From contig JAKFUT010000037.1 in NCBI GenBank assembly GCA_021732565.1, forward strand, positions 1-48,899: 48,899 nucleotides of DNA, written 5' to 3'. Under the pieces are notes generated by a model. It searched no databases and had not been told where the DNA came from. It worked only from the letters and a program-made list of their open reading frames with translations. The position numbers were made by a program, and so were the translations under genes. Shown here in pieces: positions 1-9,003 of this stretch (position 1 is the first letter of the stretch; every line of letters starts with the position of its first letter). This DNA comes from Candidatus Obscuribacterales bacterium. Its GTDB lineage: Bacteria > Cyanobacteriota > Vampirovibrionia > Obscuribacterales > Obscuribacteraceae.

Positions 1-168
1 GGAACACAGCCTCCGGAACAGCGTTGCAAGGGTCGCCCGCCGGTAGAGCGTTGCAATAGCAATCCTCCCGAGCGTACCTGCAAAGGAACACAGCCTCCAG
101 AACAGCGTTGTAAGGGTCGCCCGCCGGTAGAGCGTTGCAATAGCAACCCTCCCGAGCGTACCTGCAAA
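1..168 (+). repeat. Two tandem 84-bp coding repeats
   Basis: Bases 1-84 and 85-168 are identical except at three positions (15/99, 27/111 and 63/147). All three are third-codon positions and synonymous (CCG/CCA, TGC/TGT, AAT/AAC). A third, partial copy begins at 169 and diverges after about 40 bp. The first copy may continue a longer array to the left of the window. Confidence 0.95.
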
Positions 169-306
169 GGAACAGTTCCGCCCGAGCAGCGTTGCAAGAG
201 TTTTCCTCCTATCGAAGGCACTACTGCAGCTGAAGGCAGCGGAAGAAATCACCAAAGTCAGGAAGACAAAGTAGATCTTCCGCAAATCAACCGAAAGAAG
301 TCCTAG
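1..306 (+). CDS. Cys-repeat peptide, 3' part only (candidate MNIO substrate/RiPP precursor)
   Basis: The frame is open from the first base to the TAG at 304-306, so the true start lies upstream of the window. The visible 101 residues consist of two near-identical 28-residue units starting GTQPPEQRCKGRPPVERCNS, then a partial unit, then a Cys-free polar tail (about residues 71-101). Each unit holds three sub-repeats of the form PPE-x-R-C-[KN], giving seven Cys in the first 66 residues. A further FPPIEG copy has lost its Cys. The gene lies 39 bp upstream of an MNIO (DUF692) enzyme fused to its usual partner domain. MNIO enzymes modify cysteines in ribosomal peptides (methanobactin, bufferins, TglA-type peptides), so I infer that this is the substrate with a repeated core. 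The leader or signal region is outside the window. Alternative: an unmodified Cys-rich structural or metal-binding repeat protein. Confidence 0.75.
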   Translation, partial: GTQPPEQRCKGRPPVERCNSNPPERTCKGTQPPEQRCKGRPPVERCNSNPPERTCKGTVPPEQRCKSFPPIEGTTAAEGSGRNHQSQEDKVDLPQINRKKS

Positions 307-345
307 TTAGTCCGGGCATAAAAGAAGCGTCGGCTCGAGGTCTCT

Positions 346-2628
346 ATGTCGGATTCTTTTCTGAAGCTTAAACAATCGTTGCCTACACTCGGTGTCGGGC
401 TTGGACTCAGAAGAGAAGTGATTGCAGAGACCTTTGAGCACGCAGCCCACATTGACTGGCTGGAATTTACTCCAGAGAATTTTATGGGTACCGGCGGCAA
501 AATTCGGCGAATGCTGGATGATGCCGCCGGTCGCTTTCGTTTGGCTTCACACGGAGTCAACATGTCGTTAGGTAGCACCGATCCGCTGAACGAGGACTAC
601 CTAAAGCAACTCAAGGAACTTGTCGACACATATGATGCACCATGGTTTAGCGATCACTTGTGTTTTGCAAGTGTAGACGGAATCTATATTCATGATTTAC
701 TTCCGTTACCTCTAACAAGAGAAGCCGTCAGGCACATGATCGACAGAATTAAACGCGTTCGCGAATTTATCGGGAGACCCATTCTGGTCGAAAATATCTC
801 CTACTACATGGAGATGCCTCAGCCCGAGATGTCGGAAACCGACTTCATTACTGAGATTCTAGAGGGTGCGGATTGCGGACTATTGCTCGATGTGAACAAC
901 GTTTTTGTCAATTCAGTGAATCATAAATTTGACCCGTTTGAATTTCTCGATAAAATCCCGATTGAGCGAACAGTACAAGTTCATGTTGCTGGTCATAAAG
1001 AACACGACGGACTGGTGATCGACACCCATGGAGAAGCCGTCTGTGAGCCGGTGTTTGAGCTTCTTGAGCATCTGCTTAAGAAGACACATGTCAACGCGAT
1101 AATGATTGAAAGAGATCAAAATTTCCCGGATTTTGGAGAGTTTCTCGCTCAGATGCAGCGAATTCGAGAGCTGACCGATCGACTCTCTCCTATGCACAGA
1201 GTGCATGGGGAGGAACAGCGCTCTGTGCAAGATGTAGTTACCATAAGCGCCAGAAAATTGTCTCCTTCAGCCACTAATGGCGATAGGAATGCATTCGATC
1301 CTGATGTGGTGGCACCACTCAGCCGTCCTGGTGCGCAGCTCGCGATTCCTGACACTGGCTATCCGCAGGGCATTTCTGTCTGCCTGGAGTCGGTCTGTGA
1401 CGAGGTGATGCCTGTCCCTTCGACGGACAATGTAGATAGTAACGACGTCTCTGTCGCGTCGGATGGACCTCTCTCTCTGGGATTCTCCACCAATGTCAGC
1501 TCGGATGGCTCGTTCGTAACACCCGCTGCATCCTCGCAACAGTTCCCGATAGATGTTGAACAGATAGTTAGTGAGCGCTTACTACGCAATAACATGAAGT
1601 GTGAGTTGAACGACGAATTGGTCGACTTGCCTAAGCACTCCATCCATGGGGCTTGCGAACTAATGGGTGAATCAGAGGGCAAGGCAATCGCGAATGAAAG
1701 AGAACCGGTGAAATCCGAGGCACATAGCCGTAGGTTCGGTAGAGCTAAGGCGCGAGAAAAGGGGAATAATGCTCTTCCGTTGAAGGTTATACAGCGTGCC
1801 TTTATTCACGGAGGCACCCACCGTCAGATAGACCATCTGTTGGAACGGAACAGTTCTATTGGGCGGAGTTTCCCTCGAGAGCTGCGAACAGCCCTATGGA
1901 AATTCAATCAGTATGGAATCGATGTTTATTCCCGAATGTTGCACGCGGGGCATCAGTCCGCGCTGGAGTCAATTTACCCTTGCTGCGCGCTCGTTCTGGG
2001 CAACGAGCGATGGCGACCATTAATGCGCGCGCACTACGAAAGCTGCCCCCCACGCAGCCACTCAATTCGAATGGCGGGTGAGAATTTTTCTGATTACTTG
2101 CGTAAACAATTCGCTATCATGCAGTCTTTTCCGTTCATCGCGGAACTGGCTGAATTTGAATGGCTAAAGATGGAGCAATTGACGAGCTCCATGCCCGTAG
2201 TAGAGGGTTCGCGAGAAGCGGTGAAAGATCTGAAGCAATTGGCACGCCAGCGACCTGTCGTGAACGCCGCTCTTGCACTGCGAACATTTGAATATGATGT
2301 GCTGGATCTCAGCGAACTAGTCTACGGGGAAGACTTCCAATCAGACGCGGTGCACCCTCAGCGAACAAATGTAGTCGTTTACCGGCGCCTGGATACCGAT
2401 GAAGCCGAGGCAATCTTTGTAAGCAATTACTCCGCTCGGTTAATTCAATACGTATTGAAGGGTACCTATTCTTACCGGCAACTTATGGACCTCATGGCGC
2501 CCGAGGGGGTAAGAAGGGATTCACCAAACATGGTGGAACACATTGTCGCGTTTTTAGAAATGGTGGAGCGATTGCAAGAATCCGGAATATTTGCGGGTTC
2601 ATGCCCCGTTCCTCCTGTGGCGTCTTGA
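346..2628 (+). CDS. MNIO (DUF692) enzyme fused to DUF2063 partner domain
   Basis: Residues 1-280 form a DUF692 multinuclear non-heme iron oxidative enzyme (TIM barrel). Family motifs visible are GVGLGLR (16-22), PEN (43-45), SHGVNMSLGS (68-77), SDHLCF (102-107), VENISYY (148-154), LLLDVNNVFVN (179-189), HVAGH (213-217), DTHG (226-229) and IERD (254-257). The His, Glu, Asp and Asn in these are the expected iron ligands. Residues of about 290-470 are a Ser-rich, low-conservation linker. Residues of about 480-745 match DUF2063 (HvfC/BufC), with the QRAFIHGG and DVYSRMLHAGHQSALESIYP regions. In bufferin and related clusters these are two proteins: the MNIO enzyme and a protein that presents the precursor peptide. 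Here they are one chain. A GAGG element sits 7 bp before the ATG. The upstream neighbour is the Cys-repeat gene, the presumed substrate. Confidence 0.9.
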   Translation: MSDSFLKLKQSLPTLGVGLGLRREVIAETFEHAAHIDWLEFTPENFMGTGGKIRRMLDDAAGRFRLASHGVNMSLGSTDPLNEDYLKQLKELVDTYDAPWFSDHLCFASVDGIYIHDLLPLPLTREAVRHMIDRIKRVREFIGRPILVENISYYMEMPQPEMSETDFITEILEGADCGLLLDVNNVFVNSVNHKFDPFEFLDKIPIERTVQVHVAGHKEHDGLVIDTHGEAVCEPVFELLEHLLKKTHVNAIMIERDQNFPDFGEFLAQMQRIRELTDRLSPMHRVHGEEQRSVQDVVTISARKLSPSATNGDRNAFDPDVVAPLSRPGAQLAIPDTGYPQGISVCLESVCDEVMPVPSTDNVDSNDVSVASDGPLSLGFSTNVSSDGSFVTPAASSQQFPIDVEQIVSERLLRNNMKCELNDELVDLPKHSIHGACELMGESEGKAIANEREPVKSEAHSRRFGRAKAREKGNNALPLKVIQRAFIHGGTHRQIDHLLERNSSIGRSFPRELRTALWKFNQYGIDVYSRMLHAGHQSALESIYPCCALVLGNERWRPLMRAHYESCPPRSHSIRMAGENFSDYLRKQFAIMQSFPFIAELAEFEWLKMEQLTSSMPVVEGSREAVKDLKQLARQRPVVNAALALRTFEYDVLDLSELVYGEDFQSDAVHPQRTNVVVYRRLDTDEAEAIFVSNYSARLIQYVLKGTYSYRQLMDLMAPEGVRRDSPNMVEHIVAFLEMVERLQESGIFAGSCPVPPVAS

Positions 2629-2816
2629 TTTGCGTGATCCATTTAGAGGCAATTAAGCTTCACCGACACGTACGTGCGCCCAATTTTTCCGCTATGTGTG
2701 GAGTTCTTCCCCACAAATTTGCTTAACTATGACTATAATCTCAATAACAGCGCTATACTCGGTACTTTCAGTGGTCCTGACACCGGGTGAGCGGCTAGGG
2801 CAGGAGGCTTTACTCA

Positions 2817-3599
2817 ATGATTTCGAAAGTGCTGACATGTTTGTTCATCATTTACTTCTATAGTTCTTCAGCTATTTTCTTTTGTGTAAATGCGCTTATA
2901 TGCCTGGTAACTGGTCCTTTTGATCCCTTGCGGAAAGCAGTGCATATGTTCTCTTGCTGGTGGGGCCATCACTATGTTCGATGGAACCCCTTCTGGCGCT
3001 TCCGTTTTGAAGGGTTCGAGAATTTGCCGAAGAATCAGCCCTGCGTTCTTATATCCAATCACCAGTCTTATTTCGACATTATGGTGTTATACGGACTATG
3101 CGTTCCATATAAATGGGTGTCGAAAACTACGATTTTTAAGATGCCGTTCGTTGGCTGGAATATGTCGCTCAATCAGTATGTACGGCTGCTGAGGGAGGAC
3201 ATGAAGAGCATCAAACAGATGATGAAGGATTGTCGCATGTGGCTCGACAAAGGTACATCCATCATGATCTTTCCTGAGGGCACAAGGTCTGTAAATGGTG
3301 AACTGGGTGAGTATCGAATCGGTCCTTTCAAGCTCGCCGCTGACTGCAATGTTCCTGTAGTACCAATTGTGATTAATGGTACTCAAAAGATTATGCCTAA
3401 AGGAACGATCTGGTTGAATTTTCGCTCCGACATAACTGTAAAAGTTCTTCCGCCGGTGAAAGCGGATGAGTTTAAAGGTAACGCTCGAGCATTTCGTGAT
3501 GCGGTGCAGTCTAGTGTGAAAGCTTCCCTGGATGAAATTCGAGGAATTACACCAGCGGTGGTGCCAGCTGCACAAATAGACGTGGCTGCTCTGCGCTAA
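2817..3599 (+). CDS. plsC: 1-acyl-sn-glycerol-3-phosphate acyltransferase (PlsC family)
   Basis: A 260-residue membrane-bound lysophosphatidic acid acyltransferase that makes phosphatidic acid for phospholipid synthesis. One or two hydrophobic N-terminal helices (residues 4-32) precede the catalytic domain. The HX4D motif is NHQSYFD (H82, D87) and the phosphate-binding motif is FPEGTRS (152-158). The terminal GITPAVVPAAQIDVAAL tail is family-neutral. A CAGGAGG ribosome site lies about 10 bp before the ATG. It stands alone, with 188 bp before it and 450 bp after it, so it is probably a single-gene unit. Length is normal for the family. Confidence 0.9.
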   Translation: MISKVLTCLFIIYFYSSSAIFFCVNALICLVTGPFDPLRKAVHMFSCWWGHHYVRWNPFWRFRFEGFENLPKNQPCVLISNHQSYFDIMVLYGLCVPYKWVSKTTIFKMPFVGWNMSLNQYVRLLREDMKSIKQMMKDCRMWLDKGTSIMIFPEGTRSVNGELGEYRIGPFKLAADCNVPVVPIVINGTQKIMPKGTIWLNFRSDITVKVLPPVKADEFKGNARAFRDAVQSSVKASLDEIRGITPAVVPAAQIDVAALR

Positions 3600-4049
3600 G
3601 GCTAAGTTCGATTTCTTAATCATTTATCGAGCCACAATAGAGGTTTCTGAACCACCAGCGTGGTGTCGGGTCGAATCTGCCCTCACGCACACTCTCTTTT
3701 GACTCGCCGCTAAAAATGGTTGATGGTCGCTGCGTTGATACGGGTTGAAGACATGCAGATCCTTGATTGCACCGTAACGAACTCCCCAACGTATCAGGCA
3801 CGAGGGAAGTTCTTGTCGCGTCATCCTGCCTTCCGGACATGACATAAATCGCCGCTGAATGAAGGTTTGCCACATAAAGTCTGTCTACCGTCGCGAATGC
3901 CCGGGGAGGACGGGATTCGCGCATTGCGTTCCTTTCCAATTGAGAAGGAGACACTCCGGGTGATCCCCGGGGCGATTGCAACACGCTGCTGTTAGAATTG
4001 TGATGCTAACTTGGACAATTGGCGAGTGAAGGAAGGACAAACGTAGAGA
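3600..4049 (+). other. Intergenic stretch, no confident gene
   Basis: 450 bp between the acyltransferase and the kinase. Open frames exist on the minus strand (up to 122 codons, 3616-3984) but have no ribosome site, no recognisable motif and unusual composition. I see no tRNA, terminator with U-tract or strong promoter. Confidence 0.5.
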
Positions 4050-5588
4050 ATGTTGGATGATTCTATGTGGACGGCGAAGAATGCTTCACGGAACATTCGC
4101 ACTAACTGGCCGTCTCCGCAAGACTTTAACGAATGTGTTCAGACGCCGTCTATCTCGTTCTCTGACTTCGATTTGCGCGAAGCTGAACCCGAACTGACCA
4201 AATTAGGACTACCAAAAGTTGCCAGCGGCAATTTCGCAAGTGTCTACAAGCTTTCTTCGCCCCGCGGAGAGTGGGCGGTTCGCTGCTTTCTCCACAATCT
4301 GGACGAAAGAGAAGTGAGATACATGGAGATAAGTAGGGCATTAGCACAACACAACCTGGAGAATACTGTTCAGTTCGAGTATCTGAGTAAGGGCCTTCGT
4401 GCGAACGGAAGCTGGTTGCCGATTCTCAAAATGGAATGGGTTGCCGGTGAAGACCTGGCCAGCTATGTGAGCACAAACGTGAAGAATAGCGCGAAGATGA
4501 GTGCGCTCTGCATCAGGTTCAAAAAAATGATGCAGGATTTGCAAACTGCCGGACTTGCTCACGGCGATCTTCAGCACGGCAACATTCTGGTTGTTGGCGA
4601 TGAATTGCGTCTTGTTGATTATGACGGAATGTATGTGCCGGGAACTAAGGGACTCAAGGCTACCGAATTGGGACATCGCAATTTTCAGCATCCGGCTCGC
4701 GACAGCGCACTTTTCAATGAGAAGATGGACAATTTCTCCGCGTGGTCGATTTATGTGTCGCTTTTTTGCCTGTCACGTGACCCTGGTCTCTGGAAAACGC
4801 TGAAGGGTGGCGACGAGTGTTTGTTATTCAAACATAGCGATTATGTCACTCCTGCGAGATCCTCGGCCTTCTACACTCTGGAATCCAGCAAGGATCGAGA
4901 AATAGTGCGGCATGCAAAAATATTGCGTTCGTTGATCAATGAGAAACCTGATGATGTGCCGTTCTTGAATGATCCCGTTAGAAATACTCCCGAAGCTCCT
5001 AAGAGACATAGATCTTTCGATAAATCATCGGGTTCGAGAACAAATGGCCAGCGTGAAGCGACCGTAATTCCTGACGCCACAGAACAGTTTCAAAAGAACA
5101 TCCCCGCACTGTGCTTTCGGTATGTCAGGAAATGCCTGATACCTAATGTGTTTTTGACAGTACTGGGCTACTTGTTCTCAATTATCGGGGCCACTGCATT
5201 ATTGCTGCAAAGCAATCCATTTGGATTGGTGTATCTCCTTGGGGGAATTGCGGCGGTGTCCATCGGAATCTCTAGACTGTGGCGCATTACCGGTGTCTAT
5301 GCAAGAGCGCGGGCCACTATCAGGGTTGGTAAATTGATAACGTCGAACTTGGTGATTGAAAAGACCGGTCGTAAGGGCGTATTTGCGATAGAACATCGAG
5401 TGCGAATTGTCGATGATCCGAATCGCGATGGCGCTATACCATCGTATTTTCGAACGAAGAAGAAGACGTGTTGGTTGATCAATCCGATCGGGGCTGGCGG
5501 AGATAAACTCACAGCACCCGTATTCTTTGATAGTAAGGGCTACCCGATTGCTGTTCTGGAAGCCGGTAAACTTCGTCTGTTTATTTGA
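4050..5588 (+). CDS. InaA-like protein kinase with C-terminal membrane hairpin (paralogue 1)
   Basis: A 512-residue protein. Residues 50-270 are a kinase-like fold: glycine-loop region SGNFASVY (59-66), WAVRC (75-79), catalytic loop HGDLQHGNIL (171-180; H171, D173, N178) and metal motif VDYDGMYVP (189-197). The ELGHRNFQHPAR segment is typical of the lipopolysaccharide kinase/InaA-like family often found in Planctomycetes and similar bacteria. The usual VAIK lysine is Arg (R78). Two hydrophobic helices (about residues 369-410) follow a Ser/Arg-rich linker and are followed by a soluble C-terminal domain of about 90 residues. Substrate is unknown. A paralogue with the same layout lies at 13443-15308. 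The ATG has only a distant GGAAGG upstream. Confidence 0.75.
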   Translation: MLDDSMWTAKNASRNIRTNWPSPQDFNECVQTPSISFSDFDLREAEPELTKLGLPKVASGNFASVYKLSSPRGEWAVRCFLHNLDEREVRYMEISRALAQHNLENTVQFEYLSKGLRANGSWLPILKMEWVAGEDLASYVSTNVKNSAKMSALCIRFKKMMQDLQTAGLAHGDLQHGNILVVGDELRLVDYDGMYVPGTKGLKATELGHRNFQHPARDSALFNEKMDNFSAWSIYVSLFCLSRDPGLWKTLKGGDECLLFKHSDYVTPARSSAFYTLESSKDREIVRHAKILRSLINEKPDDVPFLNDPVRNTPEAPKRHRSFDKSSGSRTNGQREATVIPDATEQFQKNIPALCFRYVRKCLIPNVFLTVLGYLFSIIGATALLLQSNPFGLVYLLGGIAAVSIGISRLWRITGVYARARATIRVGKLITSNLVIEKTGRKGVFAIEHRVRIVDDPNRDGAIPSYFRTKKKTCWLINPIGAGGDKLTAPVFFDSKGYPIAVLEAGKLRLFI

Positions 5589-6021
5589 TTGACGCTGTGA
5601 ACTCGTGAGGCGGTGTGATCGAATACGATCTGTGGTTCTTGTGGGGAATCACTACCCGTGGTTCGGCTGCCGACTGCCGAGGAGGTTTGCACAACCTTGC
5701 CGCTAAGCAAAGCGGTATCAAGAGCGGTTACCTTCAGCTCCAAGGGTTTCACCAGATAGGTCCGGCTGGCATAAAAAATCGCTTCGCCCAATCAATGATT
5801 GTTCGTTCAGGACGATGTCGGCAGTTTCGATTGCGATCCTCTATGGTGTTCCTGTTCAATGTGAAGTTGCCATAAGGTGGATCGATGCGAACGTTTGTGC
5901 TGGCTCTTCCTCATCCTGTGCTCAGGTGAATTCCACCCGAAACGGGAGCGGATCATCCAACGTCGCACCCGACGTCTTGTTGAACCGCTCCCACCTTCGG
6001 CAGCCATCACGATTTTATGAT
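5589..6021 (+). other. Convergent intergenic region with a branched inverted repeat
   Basis: 433 bp between two convergent genes. Arms 5944-5951 (GGGAGCGG) and 5985-5992 (CCGCTCCC) enclose a second hairpin, ACGTCG at 5960-5965 with CGACGT at 5970-5975. This could fold as a branched 3' structure for the leftward M4 peptidase transcript. There is no following U-tract on either strand. No credible gene is seen here. Confidence 0.5.
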
Positions 6022-7758
6022 CTAACCAACCTTTCTCCTGGCAGCGGCTCTGATAGCAGCGTCGGCGTCGCCCCAGCCGCCGCTTGGAGTACTGGTGTCG
6101 AGTTCGGTGGCAGATGGTTTTACGCCCACCGCATCCCATGACTTTTGCAACTTCGGTATGTACTCCGACTGGCCCAGCGCTCTGGCTTGCTCAATGGTGT
6201 GGTAGGCAAATTGAGCGAAGCTGGGATTACTGCCGGCAGCTTTGCGAGCTGCAAACCAAATGTGTCCCGGACCTTCCCATGCATGGCCACCTACTTCCGT
6301 GGCGAATAACGCAAATGCTTTATTCGGGATTCCGGAATTGTAGTGTACGCCTCCGTTATCGCCGCGAGTCTTATAGTAGTCCTTCATGTGAGCCGGTTGT
6401 GGATCTTTGCCGATGGCAGGGTCATTGTATGCGGTGCCAGGGTTCATCATGTCGCGTAAGGCTCTCCCTTTGACTTCGGCTTTCCAAATGCCGTCGCCAA
6501 CTAGCCAATCGGCTTCTCCAGCCTTTTGTCCCTTAGCGTACTGTTTGATGAGTGAGCCGAACACATCAGACAAACTTTCATTGAGTGCGCCTGATTGCCC
6601 GCGATACTGAACGGCGGCTTCCATTTCGGTTATGCCGTGAGTGATCTCGTGCCCGGCAATGTCTAGCAATACAAATGTCTTGAAGGGGCTGGTGGGACCC
6701 GGCCGACCATATGTCATTTGGGAACCGTTCCAAAATGCATTCTCGTAATTTTGTCCGTAGTTGACAGTCGAGACATACTTCATCCCTTTGCCATCAATCG
6801 AAGTCCGCCCGTACTCTTTTGAATAAAAGTCGCGAACAAAACCAGTGAAGTCGAATGCTTGATCTGCCTCAACGTTTCCCGTTGCCTTCTGACCTTCAAC
6901 TCGAACCTTTTTGCCAGGGAGGATCTCCTTCCCTTTGGCGTCGTAAACCTCGCGTGCTCCCGGCATTTCCGTTTCCGGTATCGCGTTGAAGCGCATTCCC
7001 GGTTTCTGTTGCATTTCCAGCGTCTGCGAATAGGTACGGAGGAAATCTCTATTGCCCGTGCGCGCTGCAAGATCTTCAAGGAGATATGGTGGCACCACTC
7101 CATACGCGCCTGGTGCTAATCCAGAACCTAGAGGCTTGGTGATGCCTACAACGTTGGTGAAGCTTCTTGCGCTCTGTTCGACCTTGTCATAGAAATTTGC
7201 TTTTGCTTCGGTGAAACCGGGGCGAGCAGCTATAAAATCTGCTCCGCGGGCACCAAGTTTGTAGCCGCCGAATGCCAGCGCGGAGTTTACAAGAAAACTT
7301 CCACCAACATCTCCCAACTGTGCCCCTGCGCCGTCAAGTTCGGCCATGGTTGTGGCGCGATTGGCTTTGCCGAGAGCGTCCATCATCGGTTCAGCCGCTT
7401 TGTAGGTGAAGTAACCGCCTATGGCTGCGCCTGCGATCTTACCGGCGAGGCCTCCTTGCGGTAGCACCGTCTTTAGTACCAGTGCCAATCCCGCACCCAT
7501 TCCCACTGTGGTCAGGGCCTCTAGCGGATGCTCCACATTGTGAACCACTGAGTTCCAAATACCTTCGGGCAAATGCGTGAGCCCCTTGGCGGTGGCTATG
7601 CCGAATCGAGCAGCCGCGCTGTCCGGCGCTGCATCGACAGTGCGAATTGGTTGCGCAGACATCTCTCTTGCCAGCTTATTAATCAGAGCGTCCTCTTCGC
7701 CCTTGACCGCCGGTAGAACGTCTTTGGCCCGCATGGAATCGAAAGTATTGTCACCCAT
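6022..7758 (-). CDS. Protealysin-like M4 (thermolysin family) metallopeptidase
   Basis: A 578-residue zinc peptidase. HEITH (370-374) supplies two zinc His and the catalytic Glu, E394 in GALNESLSD is the third ligand, and H472 in GGVHYNSG is the transition-state His. Residues 223-247 (VPPYLLEDLAA...) match the PPY-type short propeptide of protealysin-like enzymes, so the precursor may self-process. There is no signal peptide. Instead, residues 80-175 hold Gly-rich hydrophobic helices (ALTTVGMGAGLALVLKTVLP; GKIAGAAIGGYFTYKAA; GGSFLVNSALAFGGYKLG) that resemble the N-terminal parts of the proteins at 12068 and 16664. A GGAGG lies 8 bp before the ATG. Export route is unclear; a membrane-inserted or injected effector form is possible. 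Confidence 0.88.
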   Translation of the reverse strand: MGDNTFDSMRAKDVLPAVKGEEDALINKLAREMSAQPIRTVDAAPDSAAARFGIATAKGLTHLPEGIWNSVVHNVEHPLEALTTVGMGAGLALVLKTVLPQGGLAGKIAGAAIGGYFTYKAAEPMMDALGKANRATTMAELDGAGAQLGDVGGSFLVNSALAFGGYKLGARGADFIAARPGFTEAKANFYDKVEQSARSFTNVVGITKPLGSGLAPGAYGVVPPYLLEDLAARTGNRDFLRTYSQTLEMQQKPGMRFNAIPETEMPGAREVYDAKGKEILPGKKVRVEGQKATGNVEADQAFDFTGFVRDFYSKEYGRTSIDGKGMKYVSTVNYGQNYENAFWNGSQMTYGRPGPTSPFKTFVLLDIAGHEITHGITEMEAAVQYRGQSGALNESLSDVFGSLIKQYAKGQKAGEADWLVGDGIWKAEVKGRALRDMMNPGTAYNDPAIGKDPQPAHMKDYYKTRGDNGGVHYNSGIPNKAFALFATEVGGHAWEGPGHIWFAARKAAGSNPSFAQFAYHTIEQARALGQSEYIPKLQKSWDAVGVKPSATELDTSTPSGGWGDADAAIRAAARRKVG

Positions 7759-8286
7759 TGTTATATCCTCCGCGGCGCGTTACGGCACCACCGCAAACCC
7801 TCGCGGTGTCCGTCCTCGTTCGATGCAACAAGTTTCTTTACAAAGTCGACTGTAATACGATTCTTAAGCTGTGACTATTAGATTGGCTTTATCAGACCGC
7901 TATCAGTGCGGGAATTACTCAGTCGAATTAGCAATTGCTAATACTGCATTTGGTGCCTCGATTTTGGAACAGTACCGTAGAGCATTGTTGCTCAATGTTT
8001 TTCGAAAAGTGCCAATGCAAGCCGTGCTTGACATCTGCGGTTGTTCCTCGAAAGCAAAGCGAGTTTGCGCCGGATGTCAACAGTCCGGCGCAACATTCTC
8101 AATAATGCGGGTGTGATATAGAAAAGGTGCTCCAAGCTCGCAGAATTACGCCTATGGCTGAACGAACATCAGGCGGGAGCAACTGAGAATGTCATCCGAC
8201 ACCTCAACCCGATATTGCGGTGATGGTACAGTCGTTTCGCGTTGCCAGTGTGCCGAACTGATCCATGAAGGATTTCATGGTTGCAC
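7759..8286 (+). other. Intergenic region with a 10-bp perfect inverted repeat
   Basis: 528 bp between two leftward genes. TTGCGCCGGA (8065-8074) pairs with TCCGGCGCAA (8084-8093) around a 9-base loop, a strong hairpin with no U-tract. An 81-codon frame (7871-8116, GTG start) overlaps it but has no ribosome site or motif. The promoter of the M4 peptidase must lie at the left end. Confidence 0.45.
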
Positions 8287-8619
8287 TTACTCTTCCAGAT
8301 TCTCTTGAATCAGTTCGTTCATGAGATCCGGCTCTCGCTGTGACCATTGAATTCCGAAGTGTTCCCAAACAGTTACCAGCCCCAGCAATTCTGCGCCGCC
8401 ATTAGCGGCAAAACGTCTGCCGGGACCAGTGGCTACGAAAGTTGAACCATCTCCTTCCTCGTCTAAAATGATTTCCAATTGATACCCTTTTTCTTTCAAA
8501 ATCAGCAATGCCGGATTGTGCGTTGCGTATGTAAAAGAGAGACAAAATGGATTTTCATGACTGTATTTGGAGTCTGTCATCAGACAATCAATCACCGAGA
8601 GGTGTGCCGACAAGGACAT
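8287..8619 (-). CDS. Small hypothetical protein
   Basis: 110 residues from the first ATG, or 97 from the second at 8580; neither has a clear ribosome site. The body (YQLEIILDEEGDGSTFVATG, then AANGGAELLGLVTVWEHFG) reads like a compact alpha/beta domain with good codon use, and the C-terminus is acidic (NELIQENLEE). No signal peptide or Cys pattern. I do not recognise a family. It is divergent from the ribbon-helix-helix gene at 8659, which could regulate it. Confidence 0.6.
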   Translation of the reverse strand: MSLSAHLSVIDCLMTDSKYSHENPFCLSFTYATHNPALLILKEKGYQLEIILDEEGDGSTFVATGPGRRFAANGGAELLGLVTVWEHFGIQWSQREPDLMNELIQENLEE

Positions 8620-8658
8620 CAGAGGTACAGACTACCATATACCGGCAGATGCCCGGTG

Positions 8659-9003
8659 ATGCGATTATGGGTGGCAGCGAACAGCTCAACTACAAGCAGA
8701 GCGCATATCAAGAAACCGCGCGTGGAGGAGGCACCGACACGCAACCCAAACACATACTCGAGCAATAAAAAACAAACGGGGCTAGCGAAAACGGGTAACC
8801 AGTTGAATGAGAGGTTTCTTACCGTTTGCAGGGAAAAACATGCCGATAATAAAAGCTACCCGACAATAGCTAGAAAATTAAACTCCGGCGATCAATTGCG
8901 CTTGAAAAAAATTGCAGGTGCACAAGGAAGAAAGATGTCAGATCTGGTGAGAGAAGCAATAGTGCAATACCTCGACCAGGTCGAATCAGGCAACGTGATT
9001 TAG
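8659..9003 (+). CDS. Ribbon-helix-helix (Arc/CopG-like) DNA-binding protein
   Basis: The last 45 residues (KLNSGDQLRLKKIAGAQGRK, then MSDLVREAIVQYLDQVE) have the strand-helix-helix pattern of an RHH repressor. The preceding 60 residues are basic, low-complexity and probably disordered. The start is uncertain: I chose the ATG that keeps the gene clear of the divergent neighbour, but it has no good ribosome site, and the frame stays open further upstream. RHH proteins bind operators as dimers; the divergent gene at 8619 is the obvious candidate target. No toxin partner is visible, so calling it an antitoxin is not supported. Confidence 0.55.
   Translation: MRLWVAANSSTTSRAHIKKPRVEEAPTRNPNTYSSNKKQTGLAKTGNQLNERFLTVCREKHADNKSYPTIARKLNSGDQLRLKKIAGAQGRKMSDLVREAIVQYLDQVESGNVI

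Noticed and set aside
1..168. Possible CRISPR array at the left edge
   Set aside because: The 84-bp units are adjacent without unique spacers, stay in one reading frame and differ only at silent sites, so they are coding repeats.
913..1682. Several minus-strand ORFs within the MNIO gene
   Set aside because: Antisense shadows of a gene with clear domain support.
3616..3984. Minus-strand ORF of 122 codons
   Set aside because: No ribosome site, no motif, and composition unlike the neighbouring genes.
7871..8116. Plus-strand ORF of 81 codons
   Set aside because: GTG start without ribosome site; contains a strong hairpin at its 3' end; no recognisable protein pattern.
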